From NCBI GenBank assembly GCA_020445565.1, contig JAGRGI010000089.1:1-37101 (forward strand): 37,101 nt of DNA. Reading direction: 5' to 3'. The position numbers and the translations under genes are program-made. Below are positions 25,116-33,334 of this stretch, piece after piece; position 1 is the first letter of the stretch; each line of letters opens with the position of its first letter. This DNA is from Chromatiales bacterium. GTDB taxonomy: Bacteria > Pseudomonadota > Gammaproteobacteria > JAGRCI01. The notes beneath the pieces were generated by a model. The model searched no databases and had not been told where the DNA came from. It was given only the letters and a program-made list of their open reading frames with translations.

Positions 25116-25382
25116 CATGCGGATGTTCAACGGCGTGTCCCGTTCGGCGAAGAATCGCTCCAGCGCGATGCGCGTGCCCGAGCCGCGTTCGCGGGTCAGG
25201 AACTTCTCTTTGCCAAGCGTCTTGAACGGAATGCGCTTACGTCCGGTGGGCGGGTGCGACGAGGGGGCCAGCACGACGAGAGGGTTGTCCATGAATGGCT
25301 CGGCTTCCACATCGATGTCGTCCGGCGAATGCCCATGATGTAGAGATCGTCCTCGTTGTGCGATAGGCGTTCGAACAGCCGG
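25116..25382 (-). pseudogene. Fragment of LysR-type regulator (CbbR-like), frameshifted
   Basis: Minus-strand remnants of a LysR effector-binding domain. One frame reads RLFERLSHNEDDLYIMGIR (about 25325-25391); after a frameshift a second frame reads DDIDVEAEPFMDNPL and continues through REKFL-like FLTRERGSGTRIALERFF to about 25116, where similarity stops. The DNA-binding domain and the C-terminus are missing. The order lysR (minus) against dabB-dabA (plus) is the usual arrangement of DAB carbon-uptake loci, in which a CbbR-like regulator is divergently encoded. Clearly non-functional. Confidence 0.8.
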
Positions 25383-25574
25383 TATATCGACGTCTACCTC
25401 ACGCGCCTGCTGCAGCGTGTCTGGCCAGCGCCAAACAACGCGAATGTATTACGCATGAGCACCAGTAACGCCATCGCACTCAGGATCGCCGACAGAGCTG
25501 ATTATGCCACCGTGCGGGGAAAGGCGGACAGCCGCGCGCCCATCAGCGTCGAGCGCCCGCACGCATGCCGTTGA
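25383..25574 (+). pseudogene. dabB: 3' remnant of dabB (proton-translocating-type membrane subunit)
   Basis: Only the last ~60 codons appear to remain. The peptide YIDVYLTRLLQRVWPA resembles the conserved C-terminal helix of DabB-type subunits (NuoL/MrpA-like), and the frame ends at 25574, overlapping the dabA start at 25565 by 10 bp as in coupled dabB-dabA pairs. The left edge fuses directly to the lysR remnant, so most of dabB was deleted. The assignment relies on a short match plus gene order and is moderate. Confidence 0.55.
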
Positions 25575-27120
25575 GCAGGCGCCGCGAGTTGGACAGGCTG
25601 ATCGATACGGCTTGTGCCCGCATCGCCCCGCTTTGGCCGCTCAAACATTTTGTCGCGGTGAACCCGTTCTGATGTGGGACATCCTGCCCTACCAGGAAAA
25701 ATACAGCACGGCGCTGGCCGCACAGTGGCGCGATATGCTCGAAGCCAGCATGCGGTCGCCTTCGGCGAAACGCCCGGCCGCGGCCGAGATCGACCGTATC
25801 ATGCTGAACGCAATGGAGAACGGTTTTCAGCGTGAGGTGATTGCGTCGCTCAGCCGAACACCGGCACAGCAGGGCAACCCTGGCCCGTCGGCACGTCCCT
25901 CGGTACAGGCAGCGTTCTGTATCGACGTGCGTTCCGAGGTGTTTCGCCGTTCTTTGGAAACCGTCTCGTCGAAGGTTCAGACACTGGATTTCGCCGGCTT
26001 TTTCGGCATCTTTGTCGAGTATGTCCCACTGGGCGCCGATGTCGGCCGGTCCCACGTGCCGGTGTTGTTCAACCCGGAAAACCGTGTGCACGAACGGCTG
26101 AAAGCGGATGAGCGGGCAAACCGCAGGGTGCGCGACCGACGTCGCAATCGTCTGGCCCTGTTCAAGGCCTGGAAGGGATTCAAGCTGTCTGCATCCTCGA
26201 CATTTTCTTTCGTCAAGGCCGTTGGCTTGATGTATGCCCCCAAGCTGGTGAGTGACAGTTTCGGTTGGAGCCGGCCAGTCCCCGATCTGGCTATCCACGG
26301 CCTGGACAAGAGGGAGGTGGACCGTTTTGCGCCGGATATCGGCTCGCACGCTCACTGTTGCGGCCACGGGGCCGAACAAGGTATTCCCGAAAGCGAATGG
26401 CTCGATCACGCCGAACGCATCCTGCGGGCGATGAGTATGACCGGCACTTTCGCTCGTCTGGTGCTTCTGGCGGGGCATGGCAGCAGTTCGGTGAACTGAC
26501 CCGTATGCAGCGCGCGGGCCTGATGGGGATCGACCAGAGGCCGGGCCGTGCGGCCGGCGGGGATGTCTTTCGCCGCGCGAATGTCTGGTCGCAGGTACGG
26601 CCGGAATGGGCCCTGGCCAACAACGGCGCCTTCATTGCCGCGCCGAGGTGCCGATCTGGATGGCCGTGCGTTTCTGCACGATTACGACTGGCGGGACGAT
26701 GCTGATTTCTGCGTCCTTGGCCTGATCATGACCGCACCGATGGTGGTCGCCAACTGGATCAATATGCAGTACTACGGTTCGCTGGTCGACAATCAGACCT
26801 TCGGCAGCGGCAACAGGGTGCTGTACAACATCGTCGGTGGATCCATCGGCGTGTTCGAAGGCAATGGGGGCGATCTGCGCGTCGGACTGCCGATGCAATC
26901 ACTGCACAATGGCAAACGCTGGATGCACGAACCGGTCCGACTGAGCGTATTCATCGAGGCGCCGGACAAGGCGATGGATGACATCATCGCGCGTCACGGT
27001 ACAGTACGGCACCTCGTTGATAACGGCTGGCTGCACCTGTTCCGGATCGCTGATGAAGGTGAAGTGTATCGCCGCGTCGGCGAGAATGACTGGCTGCTTG
27101 AGCCTTCGAGCAGTCGGTAG
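25565..27120 (+). pseudogene. dabA: Degenerate dabA (inorganic carbon transporter subunit, DUF2309/UPF0753)
   Basis: Four broken pieces in order. (1) 25565-25672: ATG, then the DabA N-terminus ending IAPLWPLKHFVAVNPF, followed by TGA. (2) About 25673-26499 in another frame: a shortened middle part including AAFCIDVRSEVFRRSLE and LLAGHGSSSVN, then TGA. (3) About 26500-26647: VWSQVRPEWALANNGAFIAAPR in a third frame. (4) About 26650-27120: LDGRAFLHDYDW to the C-terminus. A large section is missing between pieces 1 and 2, and ~100 residues between 2 and 3, including the DCGACGG metal-ligand segment. Family members are around 800 residues or more; about 500 codons remain. DabA with DabB energises bicarbonate/CO2 accumulation in autotrophs; this copy cannot. 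Confidence 0.9.
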
Positions 27121-27225
27121 CGATTGGATAGGGAACGCACGAATATCTCCGTGTCACTTGACTGTGCCCTCCTGGCGCAGACTTTCCCTACCCAAACGCC
27201 CGCCGCACTGCTTTAAGCCGTCGTT

Positions 27226-27681
27226 TTAATGCTTGTGTTCCGCCGGATAATACGGCGCCAGGGCCTCGATACTTTCCGTTAGCGTTGTCGCGAACTTTTC
27301 ATCGGCATTCTGTTTGGCCTGCATGGCAGCGACGATGACGGCGTGGTGTTTCACCAATCTGTCTTTGTAATCTTCCTGTTTCGCCTTGACCCGTTGCGTG
27401 AGGAAGTAGTCGCTGATCGCGGAGATCACGTTCTGGGCGTGCTTCTCTTTGTTCATCACCCAACGCACCAGCTGATTCTGGGATTGGGCGTCGGTCTTGC
27501 CGGCCAGTTCGTTGATCAGTTTGATCGACTTGGCAACGGTGGCCGCGTCTTCCAGCATGCTCTGGACGCGGGCGTGGTCGTCATAGATGCCACAGGGGAT
27601 CTGGCAATGGGCATGGGCCGACTGCATGGAAAACAGGGCCAGGTAAACAAGGGAAATCAGACCGATGGTCAGGTTTTTCAT
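27226..27681 (-). CDS. sodN: Nickel superoxide dismutase with Sec-type signal peptide
   Basis: Dismutates superoxide using a Ni ion held by the N-terminal nickel hook. Residues 25-33 read HCQIPCGIY, matching the hook pattern HCxxPCxxY (His1, Cys2 and Cys6 are ligands; Tyr9 is second-shell). Residues 1-24 form a classical signal peptide (basic start, hydrophobic core, ending AHA), so cleavage would leave the histidine as residue 1. The mature part is 127 residues, close to the ~117 of known NiSOD, and helical. Most NiSODs carry a short propeptide removed by the SodX protease; no sodX gene is in the window. The protein is likely periplasmic. It stands alone behind its own promoter. Confidence 0.93.
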   Translation of the reverse strand: MKNLTIGLISLVYLALFSMQSAHAHCQIPCGIYDDHARVQSMLEDAATVAKSIKLINELAGKTDAQSQNQLVRWVMNKEKHAQNVISAISDYFLTQRVKAKQEDYKDRLVKHHAVIVAAMQAKQNADEKFATTLTESIEALAPYYPAEHKH

Positions 27682-27720
27682 TACCCACCTCTAGGGGATG
27701 TAGCGCGGATGTGTGGTTGA

Positions 27721-27749
27721 AAGGTAGTAACCGCCATTGGCGCTGTCAA
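27721..27749 (-). promoter_or_regulatory. Candidate sigma70 promoter of sodN
   Basis: On the minus strand TTGACA (27744-27749) is followed by a 17-bp spacer and TACCTT (27721-27726), about 40 bp upstream of the sodN start. The -35 box is perfect and the spacing ideal; the -10 box is weak (3 of 6). An AGAGGTGGG ribosome site precedes the ATG. No nickel-responsive operator was recognised. Confidence 0.55.
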
Positions 27750-27825
27750 CGCATGGGTTTGAGCGAGGTGGTCGTGGACGCGGATAAGGTGCTTGCCCAT
27801 CAGAATACCTGGCCCGGCAATTAAA

Positions 27826-27858
27826 AACCCTGCCAGGATTTGACTTCCTGGCAGGGTT
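27826..27858 (-). terminator. Intrinsic terminator of the haloperoxidase gene
   Basis: A perfect 13-bp inverted repeat (27826-27838 and 27846-27858) with a 7-nt loop. Read on the minus strand the stem is followed by a U-run (UUUUU then AAUU), giving a standard Rho-independent terminator 30 bp downstream of the haloperoxidase stop. It insulates sodN, which has its own promoter, from that gene. Confidence 0.9.
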
Positions 27859-27887
27859 GGCAGAGGGGCTTTCCTATGGCGAGCGAA

Positions 27888-29861
27888 TCAGATGCGCACC
27901 ACGCCACCGTCGAACAGAGGCACGGTCATGGTGAAATTCTCACCATAGGTGAGCCGCTGCTCTTCGAGTATCCCCAGGGCGATCTGCTCGCCCATTCGAA
28001 GGGATTCGATGTAGTCGGTGTAGTAGTGCACGCCGGCCCAGTTGCGACCGATGGCGATATTGGCGGCCAGCTTGTTGAGTTCGCCTTCCACCGTCAGCGG
28101 CTTGCACACGGTCAAGGGAACCAATTCGCTGCCGTCGGCATTGGGTTCGAAGGCGTAGGGAAGTTCCCAGCCGTGGTCGAAAAAGGCCTTGAGAACGGTC
28201 ACGCAGGCCCCGGCGACCGTTGCATGGCCGGCGCCATAGGCAGGGTGCATGGGCGAACCTTCAGGGAAGGCCATCGGCAGCAGGTAGCGTGCCTTTTTCC
28301 CGGAGCTGTCGCTCTTGCGATCATCGAAGGTCTTGTTCTGACACTTGTTGTGCTTCGCAATCTCTTCCAGGATTCCTGAACATTCCAAGGCGTCGGCCAG
28401 CGGCTTGGCCGGGTCCATGATGCCGTCGGGATTGATGGTGGACTTCAGCCGGTCGACCATGCCGGCCAGGGCCTCGGGACGCAGGCGCCGGTGGTTGTTG
28501 AATTTCTGGTACCGCACCGCTTTTAGCGCACGGGTGGCGACTTCGGTGACCAGGGTCAGGATGTGCGGATCGCCGAAATGGGCGAAGCCTTGCTGGTGGT
28601 CGCCGATATCCGGCGCGCCGAAGGGCAATCCAGGATCTTTCGGCGCCTTCAGCCCGAGCAGAATCAGGCAGGCGTTCAGATAGGCCTCGTAGAGGGCGTC
28701 ATGGTGAACGTAGGTGGCCAGATCCCTGGGGGTGGTCATGAAACGGAAGCCGCCGGCGTAGTGGCCGCATTTGTCCTTCCTGGACGGGCAATAGCTCTCC
28801 AGTTCCCGTAGATCGGCACCGTTCTGTACGTCCAGCCACGCCTCGAAGGTGGTCATATAGTCCTTGCAGGGCGTGGCGATCTGCACCCGTTGGTCCGCGC
28901 GGATTGCACCGTAGTTGATATAGCCTGCCTCAGGGCCATAGGCACCGCCACGGGCGCCGTTTCCCACCAGCAGAAACTGGGACAGATACGGTCCGACGTC
29001 CACACCGGCGGTTACGCCACGGAAGAGGTGTTGGCGGTCCACCTGGCTGCGGTGGCGGGCGCGCTCCTCGTCGGTGAGTTCGCAGCATGCCTGTTTGAAC
29101 CAGTTGACCCCGCCATCGCAACGGTTTTCGTAGGCGACGTCGCTCTTGCAGTCGTACTGGCCGGGGAGCTTTACGCGGATGTCGCAGAGCATGTCCGCGG
29201 CTTTTTCGGGGCTGATCTCCCGTGGCTTGCAGTCGCAGCCACAGTGTTTATCCGAAGGAGTCTCGCATTGCGGGCCGAGACAGGGATCGCGCAGTTGGGA
29301 GAAGTGGATGTCGCGCATCAGTGCCATGAGATAGACCTCCCCCATCTCGGCGGCCAGCTCAGGCGAGTCCAGGGTGGGGGCGGGTGGCATGGTGACGGCC
29401 AGCGCGTCCGGCCCCTCCAAGTCTTCAACCAGGCCGCCGGCGGAACTCTCCCAGGCGCGCACGTCGGCACCGGGGTCACCGTCTTTGCCCGTGGCGTTCT
29501 GGGCGATCTGCGATTTCCAGATGGTATTACGCAGGACGCCGGGGTTGATCTCCTGCGTGCTCAGTAAACCGGGGTAGTCCGCAGACTTGCCAGGTCCCAG
29601 CGGGGTCTTTTCGAAATCCTCGAAGCGGCCGGACTGTATCCCCAGCACGAACTGCCGGTAGTCCGCCGGGCTGAGGAGCAGGCCGGTGATCTCGTTGTGG
29701 GGCAGTCCCTTGGTGAAATTGGCGATGTGGCTGGGGCGATTGCTGGCGCGGTACTTAAACTCCTCGCCGTTGTTGCGATGACGCGGGTGAGGCCGGTCGT
29801 ATGCCCGTTGAGCTGCGTCCACACGCGTCTGGTAAGCGGTCTTGCGTCGATAGTCAGACAT
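27888..29861 (-). CDS. Vanadium-dependent haloperoxidase, bromoperoxidase type
   Basis: PAP2/haloperoxidase-superfamily enzyme of 657 residues that uses vanadate and H2O2 to oxidise halides. Vanadate-site residues can be placed: K453 and R461 (K-x7-R as in algal bromoperoxidases), H539, then A544-G545-H546 where most enzymes have SGH, and R606 with H612 (R-x5-H). H539, seven residues before H546, matches the bromoperoxidase histidine rather than the Phe of fungal chloroperoxidase. Residues 194-260 form an unusual stretch with ten cysteines. No signal peptide is evident. A strong AAAGGAG site lies 9 nt before the ATG. It is transcribed alone, ends at a terminator, and neighbours sodN, a source of H2O2. 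Confidence 0.9.
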   Translation of the reverse strand: MSDYRRKTAYQTRVDAAQRAYDRPHPRHRNNGEEFKYRASNRPSHIANFTKGLPHNEITGLLLSPADYRQFVLGIQSGRFEDFEKTPLGPGKSADYPGLLSTQEINPGVLRNTIWKSQIAQNATGKDGDPGADVRAWESSAGGLVEDLEGPDALAVTMPPAPTLDSPELAAEMGEVYLMALMRDIHFSQLRDPCLGPQCETPSDKHCGCDCKPREISPEKAADMLCDIRVKLPGQYDCKSDVAYENRCDGGVNWFKQACCELTDEERARHRSQVDRQHLFRGVTAGVDVGPYLSQFLLVGNGARGGAYGPEAGYINYGAIRADQRVQIATPCKDYMTTFEAWLDVQNGADLRELESYCPSRKDKCGHYAGGFRFMTTPRDLATYVHHDALYEAYLNACLILLGLKAPKDPGLPFGAPDIGDHQQGFAHFGDPHILTLVTEVATRALKAVRYQKFNNHRRLRPEALAGMVDRLKSTINPDGIMDPAKPLADALECSGILEEIAKHNKCQNKTFDDRKSDSSGKKARYLLPMAFPEGSPMHPAYGAGHATVAGACVTVLKAFFDHGWELPYAFEPNADGSELVPLTVCKPLTVEGELNKLAANIAIGRNWAGVHYYTDYIESLRMGEQIALGILEEQRLTYGENFTMTVPLFDGGVVRI

Positions 29862-30175
29862 TTAAATGCTCTCCTTTGGTCTGGGTCGGGCCGCTTGCTG
29901 TTGGCTATGCGGTTGGTCGCGGCGTCGGCCCAATTTGCCGTTGAAATCGCAGTGGCGTGTTCTGATCCGTGGTCCGTTGTGTGCGCTTCCCTGCGCTACG
30001 ATGAAACACCTTGTCTCCCCTGCTGGATTGTCCCCCGAGCCATGAAAATCGGGAAAATCTGCCCGATGTTTCGCATTACGCCATAAATAAAATCCTGGAT
30101 GCGTACAACACCGGAGTTATCCCATGAGGCAGTCAGTTTTCCGTATGAATGTGCTAATACTAGGAACTTGATCGG
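29862..30175. other. Spacer between haloperoxidase and HDOD genes
   Basis: 314 bp, no gene seen. It must carry the minus-strand haloperoxidase promoter; the best candidate is a weak TTGTAC-N17-TATGGC near the AT-rich patch around 30070-30105. The ribosome site AAAGGAG (minus strand, 29871-29877) is clear. No terminator hairpin was found for the HDOD gene. Confidence 0.4.
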
Positions 30176-31027
30176 CTATCGATCGCCCGTTGAGCTGACC
30201 CAGGCTGTCATATTCGCAGCGTTGGCATTGCCGATCTGAATCGCCAGCAAGGGTTCGCCTGGGAAGGTTTTCAGCAAGCGCGCCAGTGCGTCCTGCTCGC
30301 CTGTCGATTCCGGCCGAACCACGGGTTGATGCCATTGCTCCGCCGCCGCCAGATTGGCCAAAGCCACGCAGTGGGATAACAGATCCTGAGATTGTGTCTC
30401 CAGCGTAGGGTGATGGTGTGAACAGGCGGTGACGATATCCGCGGGGAACTGCCAGTTCTCGAGCAGTGCGCCGCCGAGATCTGCGTGGTCGAACTTCAGC
30501 AGCTCCCGCTCCGCTTCGATGGTGGAGCATTGCATGGCGTCACTCATCAAAATGATTTCCCTGGCGTAGTGGGGTAGCTGGTCGCAGATGACCAGTACGC
30601 CCACATCATGCACCAGGCCGGCGAGAAACGCGGAATCCGCATCAAGGCCCTCCACGGGCAGGGCGAGTTCTCTGGCCACGGAGGCGCAATGCAGGCTGTG
30701 CCGCCAGAAGCGGCTCAAGGAGATAAAGGCCGGATTCAGGTCCCGAAATGCCTCCATGACTGCCGCCCCAAGCACCAGATTGCGCAGTTTGCGCAGACCT
30801 ACCAAGCTGACGGCTTGTTGCAAACTGCTGATTTTCCTGCGGGCGCTGTAGTAGGCGCTGTTAGCCAACTGAAGCAGACGGCTGGCAAGGGCGGTGTCGG
30901 TGCCCAGGGCGTCGGCAATCTCCTCGGCCCCGCTTACCGGCGAGTCCAGAACTGAAAGGATGGTGATAAATGCCTGAGGAAGGGTCGCCAGCCTTGGGGA
31001 TTGGGATATGAGGTCCTGCGGGGTCAT
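30176..31027 (-). CDS. HDOD-domain signalling protein
   Basis: 283 residues. The HDOD domain (~residues 12-210) is a metal-free relative of HD phosphohydrolases used in signalling and regulation; SRLLQLANSAYYSARRKISSLQQAVSLVG, in two blocks, and FLAGLVHDVGVLVICDQLP are typical. The HD-like pair in LVHDVG is present but the remaining metal ligands of true HD enzymes are not evident. The C-terminal ~70 residues are without a recognised domain. It is divergently transcribed from the GGDEF/EAL gene, so it probably belongs to the same signalling neighbourhood. Target unknown. Confidence 0.88.
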   Translation of the reverse strand: MTPQDLISQSPRLATLPQAFITILSVLDSPVSGAEEIADALGTDTALASRLLQLANSAYYSARRKISSLQQAVSLVGLRKLRNLVLGAAVMEAFRDLNPAFISLSRFWRHSLHCASVARELALPVEGLDADSAFLAGLVHDVGVLVICDQLPHYAREIILMSDAMQCSTIEAERELLKFDHADLGGALLENWQFPADIVTACSHHHPTLETQSQDLLSHCVALANLAAAEQWHQPVVRPESTGEQDALARLLKTFPGEPLLAIQIGNANAANMTAWVSSTGDR

Positions 31028-31450
31028 GCGACTAACGCTTGCACCTTGAGCCGTGTCGTGACGAGTGCCGGTGAGGTTTCACAAACGATTGTTGACGCAT
31101 AGTGTAGGGCATTGACCCGTGCTGAGTGTCGTGTGCCCGGACGGATCGGGCAGGGTGGCGAAAGGGATATTCCGAACCCGTGGACGGGGAAATTATCCTG
31201 TGGGTTTCAGGATACCGCGTCAGCGGCCGATTAGGCAGTGGCAGTGTTGTAGCGCTACGGGCGTCGGAGTATTTTGTGTTGGCGAATCCTGTTCTGGCAC
31301 TTTGCAAAACAACGACACGGTTCTTTGGTGGAGCCTTGACAGCGAGGTGCGCGAGACATATTCGTATAGACTGTAGTCACACAATAAAACAACAACTTAA
31401 CTGCCCGTGGTTGTTTAGTATTTCCAGGTGCTAGGGTGAGAGGGGGTACG
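31028..31450. other. Divergent regulatory spacer between HDOD and GGDEF/EAL genes
   Basis: 423 bp without a convincing gene. Short open frames on the plus strand (for example 31126-31434) have no recognisable content and no ribosome site. The stretch is AT-richer toward its right end and contains a promoter candidate at 31336-31364. No clear operator or riboswitch was seen. Confidence 0.5.
31336..31364 (+). promoter_or_regulatory. Candidate promoter of the GGDEF/EAL gene
   Basis: TTGACA (31336-31341), a 17-bp spacer and TATTCG (31359-31364), with a second TATAGA just downstream. The -35 is perfect, the -10 moderate. It lies about 85 bp before the likely translation start. Confidence 0.5.
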
Positions 31451-33334
31451 GTGGTAGGTCGCATCATCAATGGAGACGCAACGGAAACCTGGGAGCGGCC
31501 TGGTAACGGGGCGGGGCAGTCCGGCTATCCATTGTCTGTCGTTGCCAAGCAGAATCAGCAAAGGGGTGCTGAGGGCTTTGGGGGCATCCATCTTATCCTG
31601 CGCAGTCAAGGTTTGGTGGAATCCCTGGTTCCCATGCTGGCGACGGCCCGCATGGGGCCGGTTCGGGTTCATCGGACCGGAGACGAATTCACCCGCTTTC
31701 TCATACAGGCGGCAAGCAGCGGTGAGCTTCTGCCCGCGGCGGTGATGATTTCGGCCGACTTGGCCGGGGTGGATTCGGTTGCTTTGTGCCAGGAGTTGAT
31801 CGACCCGGTCAATCTGGCCAGTTCGCCGGCGGTTGTGGTGGTGGCCGGAGACTGCAAGCTCAGTGAGGCGGACCTGGACACATTGACGTCCAACGGTGTC
31901 GCGGAGATCGTTCTGGGCGAGGTGAACGCCCCGATACTGCTGTCGGCCGTCGCACGCTCCCTGGCGGTACATTCCGAGCGGGTTGCCTGCGCGCGCATTA
32001 CTGCCACTTTCCGGCAAGATCCCGCTGAGAAGCAGATCATGGAGTCAAAGCTGCGCTATCTGGTGTCGCAGGATGAGTTGACGGGTCTGTTGAATCGCAA
32101 GCGGCTCTATCAAGCCTTGGAAGTCACTGCCACGCAGGCGGGCAGCGCGGGCCTGGGCGCTGCTCTGTTCCTGATCAACCTGGATCAGTTCCAGCGGGTG
32201 AATGAAATATACGGATATTCTGTGGGAGACCGCTTGCTTGCCCAAGTGGCGCGTTACCTTTCGGCGGTAGCTGGAGAAGCCAGGGCCATTGCAAGAACCG
32301 GCTCCGACCAGTTCGCGTTGGTACTGGACAAGATCGAACTGGCCGACGCCCAGAAACTGGCGGAACGCTGGCTCAGCGGTATACGCAACCTCCGTCTGGA
32401 CAACGACACCCGTTTTCCAGTGACCACTGCCAGTATCGGCATCGCCCTGTTTGGCGAAGGGGGAACATCGAACCGCTCCCAGGATATTCTCTCGCGGGCA
32501 GAGCAGGCGTGCTATCTGGCCAAGCGCCAGGGAGGCAACACGCTCGCTGTCTTTCGTGAGGACGCTCCCGAGATTCGCTTGCGCAAGCACGATCAACGTC
32601 TGTTGCCGGAGATTCGCCGGGCCCTGGCGGAGGATCGTTTTCATTTCATGTTTCAGCCGGTGTTCGATGCCGACAGCGGCCTGCCCGCGTACCACGAGGT
32701 GCTGTTGCGCCTGGGGTACAATGGGAGCAGTGAGGTGTCTCCCCAGGTGCTGGTGCCGGCGGCCGAACGTCTTGGTTTGGCTCGGGCCCTGGATCTATGG
32801 GTACTGGATCGGGTCATCGATTATCTATCGGACAAAGTCGTGACCCATCAGGAGCTGCGACTCAGTGTCAATCTTTCCGGTCAGGCCCTGCAAGACGGGT
32901 CGGTTTATACCTTGGTCAAGAACAAGCTGGAGTTGAATAATCTGGATCCGTCGAGATTGCTGTTCGAGTTGAAGGAAACATCCTGCATGGCGGAATTTGC
33001 CAAGACGCGGGAGAACATCGCCAAACTGAGCGCCATGGGCTGCCAATTCGCCATTGACGATTTTGGCTCCGGTTTCAGTTCCTATAATTACATCAAGAAC
33101 TTACCGGCTCACATATTGAAGATAGATGGTGCGTTCATCGCCAACATCGCCAACGATCCCACCGATCGCAAGCTGGTGGCCGCGATGGTGGAGCTGGGGC
33201 ATTCCCTGGGGAAGGTGATGGTTGCCGAGTGGGTCCAGGACCCGCAATCCTTCGCCATCGTCAAGGAGCTGGGTGTCGACTATTGCCAGGGCAATTTCCT
33301 CGGCCGGGCACAGACCAATCCCATCCATCGCTGA
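31451..33334 (+). CDS. Degenerate-GGDEF / EAL protein (probable c-di-GMP phosphodiesterase)
   Basis: About 627 residues. The GTG at 31451 has AGGGGG 4 nt upstream; a GTG at 31436 is possible. Residues ~40-185 resemble a receiver-like fold without an obvious phosphoacceptor. The GGDEF domain (~190-375) is catalytically dead: the signature is GSDQF at 284-288. The EAL domain (~380-627) keeps EVLLRL (E416) in place of EALLR, VNLSG, FELKET, DDFGSGFSSYNY (D536-D537), LKIDGAF, VAEWVQ and CQGNF, so the metal-binding and catalytic acids and the lysine are present. It is likely a c-di-GMP phosphodiesterase regulated through the GGDEF remnant, perhaps by GTP. No membrane segment is seen. Confidence 0.9.
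   Translation: MVGRIINGDATETWERPGNGAGQSGYPLSVVAKQNQQRGAEGFGGIHLILRSQGLVESLVPMLATARMGPVRVHRTGDEFTRFLIQAASSGELLPAAVMISADLAGVDSVALCQELIDPVNLASSPAVVVVAGDCKLSEADLDTLTSNGVAEIVLGEVNAPILLSAVARSLAVHSERVACARITATFRQDPAEKQIMESKLRYLVSQDELTGLLNRKRLYQALEVTATQAGSAGLGAALFLINLDQFQRVNEIYGYSVGDRLLAQVARYLSAVAGEARAIARTGSDQFALVLDKIELADAQKLAERWLSGIRNLRLDNDTRFPVTTASIGIALFGEGGTSNRSQDILSRAEQACYLAKRQGGNTLAVFREDAPEIRLRKHDQRLLPEIRRALAEDRFHFMFQPVFDADSGLPAYHEVLLRLGYNGSSEVSPQVLVPAAERLGLARALDLWVLDRVIDYLSDKVVTHQELRLSVNLSGQALQDGSVYTLVKNKLELNNLDPSRLLFELKETSCMAEFAKTRENIAKLSAMGCQFAIDDFGSGFSSYNYIKNLPAHILKIDGAFIANIANDPTDRKLVAAMVELGHSLGKVMVAEWVQDPQSFAIVKELGVDYCQGNFLGRAQTNPIHR

Noticed and set aside
25065..25343. 92-codon plus-strand frame downstream of the TetR gene
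   Set aside because: It is the antisense of the LysR remnant, which has clear family similarity on the minus strand.
31285..31320. Possible sigma54 promoter (TGGCAC followed by TTTGCA)
   Set aside because: The GG and GC elements are only 6 bp apart instead of the required 10.
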